From Armatimonadota bacterium (GTDB taxonomy: Bacteria > Armatimonadota > Zipacnadia > Zipacnadales > UBA11051), in the NCBI GenBank assembly GCA_030612305.1, contig JAUWOG010000108.1:1-7382 (forward strand): a stretch of DNA of 7,382 nucleotides. The letters are read 5' to 3'. Below the pieces are notes generated by a model. It was not told where the DNA came from. It worked only from the letters and a program-made list of their open reading frames with translations, and made no database searches. A program made the position numbers and the translations under genes. Positions 6,425 to 7,382 of the stretch are shown here, in pieces. The first letter of the stretch is position 1, and the number at the start of each line of letters is the position of its first letter.

Positions 6425-7154
6425 AGATATTGGCCGCCTCCTGGCGTCGCAGCGACAAATGATACCCCCGGATTTTGAACTCCATCGGGTCTCCGAGCGG
6501 GGCAAGTCGTTCGACCTCAAGCTCACTGCCGGCGGTGATGCCCATGTCCATGATGCGACGCCTGACGGCTCCGGAGCCACCAAGACGTGCGATGATACCG
6601 CTCTGGCCGGGCTCGAGCTGGTTCAGCGTAATGAGTTCCGCATCGTCGGTGACCGGGGCGAACGGGGAGTGCTGGGGGATATCGAGGGCCTTGATGCAGG
6701 CGGCACAGTCGTCCGCACACGGCTCCCCCTCCCAGCGGCCCTTGAGATGCTCGAGCCAGTCATCGCCGCCTCGGGGACAGCGCTTGATGAAGTCAATGAG
6801 CATGAGGAGGCGTTTGAGGGTTTCGCCGCTTACGGCATGTTCCATCTGGCACGCTTCGTCCTCGGCGGTCTTGGAATCAAGCTGAAGGATGTCGGCGAGG
6901 AATTCGCGGAGAGCCTGGTGGCGGACATAGACGTCGCGGGCGATACCGCGGCCCTTGGTAGTGAAACGGATGGCCTTGTACTTCTCGTAGTCAATGAAGT
7001 CATCTTGCTGCAGCGTCTGCAGCGCGGAGGTGACCGAGGGCATCTTGACATGGAGGAGGGCGGCGATGTCCTTGACACGGACGGTTCCACGCTCAAGCTC
7101 GAGGCGATACATGGCCTCGAGGTAGTCCTCCATTGTGGAGCTGATTGAGGTCAC
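6408..7154 (-). CDS. DtxR/MntR-family metal-dependent repressor with C-terminal FeoA domain
   Basis: A 248-aa fusion regulator starting at GTG (7154), with GGGAG 5 nt before it. Residues 6-70 form the winged helix (MEDYLEAMYRL, then KMPSVTSALQTLQQDDFIDYEKYKAIRFTTKGR). Residues 75-125 form the metal-binding dimerisation domain with H79 in VYVRHQ and DEACQMEHAVS. Ligand candidates are D10, E13, H79, C102, E105 and H106. D10/E13 look MntR-like, while C102-E105-H106 matches DtxR/IdeR. A linker contains C126, C146, C150 and C153. Residues 172-248 are a FeoA/SH3-like domain (LNQLEPGQSGIIARL...GAVRRRIMDMGITAG...). The gene heads the feo operon behind a palindrome array, so it most likely represses its own promoter when Fe(II), or possibly Mn(II), is plentiful. 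ATG at 7133 is a poorer start because it lacks an RBS. Confidence 0.93.
   Translation of the reverse strand: MTSISSTMEDYLEAMYRLELERGTVRVKDIAALLHVKMPSVTSALQTLQQDDFIDYEKYKAIRFTTKGRGIARDVYVRHQALREFLADILQLDSKTAEDEACQMEHAVSGETLKRLLMLIDFIKRCPRGGDDWLEHLKGRWEGEPCADDCAACIKALDIPQHSPFAPVTDDAELITLNQLEPGQSGIIARLGGSGAVRRRIMDMGITAGSELEVERLAPLGDPMEFKIRGYHLSLRRQEAANIYVRLS
6437..6442 (-). promoter_or_regulatory. RBS that sets the feoA start
   Basis: A full AGGAGG lies inside the repressor coding sequence, 12 nt before ATG 6424. The spacing is longer than ideal, but no other strong site serves feoA, so it decides between 6424 and 6376. Confidence 0.55.
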
Positions 7155-7175
7155 GGGAGCTCCCTCTGGCAGAAA

Positions 7176-7189
7176 TTAGAGCGCTCTAA
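7176..7189. promoter_or_regulatory. Operator element 1, perfect palindrome
   Basis: TTAGAGCGCTCTAA is a perfect 14-bp palindrome of form TTAG-N6-CTAA. It lies 21 nt before the repressor start, just downstream of the predicted transcription start. It is the proximal of two elements and is a likely binding site for the repressor itself. Confidence 0.65.
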
Positions 7190-7204
7190 GTTAGCCTGGA
7201 CTAA
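7186..7204. promoter_or_regulatory. Operator element 2, DtxR-box-like
   Basis: CTAAGTTAGCCTGGACTAA matches 14 of 19 positions of the known DtxR consensus TTAGGTTAGSCTAACCTAA. It contains a second TTAG-N6-CTAA (7191-7204), one base after the first element, giving a 15-bp period. It overlaps the -10 box by two bases and covers the expected transcription start, so binding would block RNA polymerase. Confidence 0.65.
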
Positions 7205-7231
7205 TATACCGTATAGTGTACGCTGTGTCAA
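7203..7231 (-). promoter_or_regulatory. Near-consensus sigma70 promoter of the dtxR-feoA-feoB operon
   Basis: On the minus strand, TTGACA (complement of 7226-7231, 6 of 6) is followed after exactly 17 bp by TATATT (complement of 7203-7208, 5 of 6). Such a strong promoter suits a unit held down by a repressor. Transcription should begin near 7196, inside the operator array. The spacer includes the odd palindrome TATACCGTATA (7205-7215). Confidence 0.8.
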
Positions 7232-7331
7232 CGGGATATGTCAATATGCACGGCGACGCTGCGTCATCTTGCGAAGAAGAGGAAATGGCCAACGGGGCTA
7301 CGTGAGCAGGCAGGGGGAACGGCGAACCGAC
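7209..7331. other. Intergenic region upstream of the feo operon
   Basis: Apart from the promoter spacer and -35 box, I see no gene and no clear terminator for the gene entering from the right. A second TTGACA on the minus strand (complement of 7239-7244) lies 13 bp from the first but has no -10 at the right distance. Confidence 0.45.
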
Positions 7332-7382
7332 TCAGTCGAAGAGGCCGAGCTGGGGGTCGGTGTCCTTTTCGGGGGGCTGGGG
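7332..7382 (-). CDS. C-terminal tail of an unknown gene running in from the right
   Basis: On the minus strand 16 codons reach a TGA at 7332-7334 and spell a proline-rich tail ending PQLGLFD. Tails of the QL-x-LFD type occur at the end of several DNA-repair proteins, including some MutS, but this is far too little to name the gene. Frame and GC-rich codon use fit a real coding end. Confidence 0.4.
   Translation of the reverse strand, partial: PQPPEKDTDPQLGLFD

Noticed and set aside
6366..7148. 260-codon plus-strand open frame opposite the repressor
   Set aside because: It is the antisense of a well-supported DtxR-FeoA gene and has no recognisable domain.
1..7382. CRISPR arrays, tRNA or rRNA genes, insertion sequences
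   Set aside because: I saw no regularly spaced repeats, cloverleaf-like sequence, rRNA signature or transposase-like frame in the window.

Overview
The window is GC-rich bacterial chromosome. All genes I can support lie on the minus strand, so they read right to left. Nothing fixes the taxon. High GC, a DtxR-FeoA fusion regulator, FeoA, FeoB and an iron-sulfur-flavoprotein-like oxidoreductase together suggest an organism that often meets ferrous iron under low oxygen. That is inference.

Right end (about 6150-7382): a 16-residue C-terminal tail of an unknown gene enters from the right. About 120 bp without a gene follows, and then a near-consensus promoter whose start region is covered by a DtxR-type operator made of two TTAG-N6-CTAA elements 15 bp apart. 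It drives a DtxR/MntR-family repressor fused to a C-terminal FeoA/SH3-like domain. The repressor gene overlaps a stand-alone feoA by 17 nt, and feoB follows 43 nt later.

This makes a compact iron-uptake operon, dtxR-feoA-feoB. The likely logic is that the first gene's product senses metal and represses its own promoter, while FeoB carries Fe(II) across the inner membrane with help from FeoA.

Middle (about 2200-4000): a small four-helix membrane protein of unknown function has its own RBS and a plausible promoter, and a hairpin terminator candidate lies after it. Next comes a 371-aa unknown membrane-anchored protein with a coiled coil, a beta-rich region and a C-terminal bacterial SH3 domain. 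Its lower GC and mixed third codon positions differ from all its neighbours and suggest recent acquisition.

Left end (1-2110): comM, a Mg-chelatase-like AAA+ ATPase, has a perfect 9-bp inverted repeat in its leader. After 28 nt comes a flavodoxin-fold NADPH-dependent FMN-reductase-type protein with a CX2CX2CX7C motif, cut by the window start. It was found by translating the minus strand by eye. The most rewarding items are the feo operator array, the regulator's metal-site and cysteine pattern, the SH3-domain gene, and the flavoprotein beside comM.
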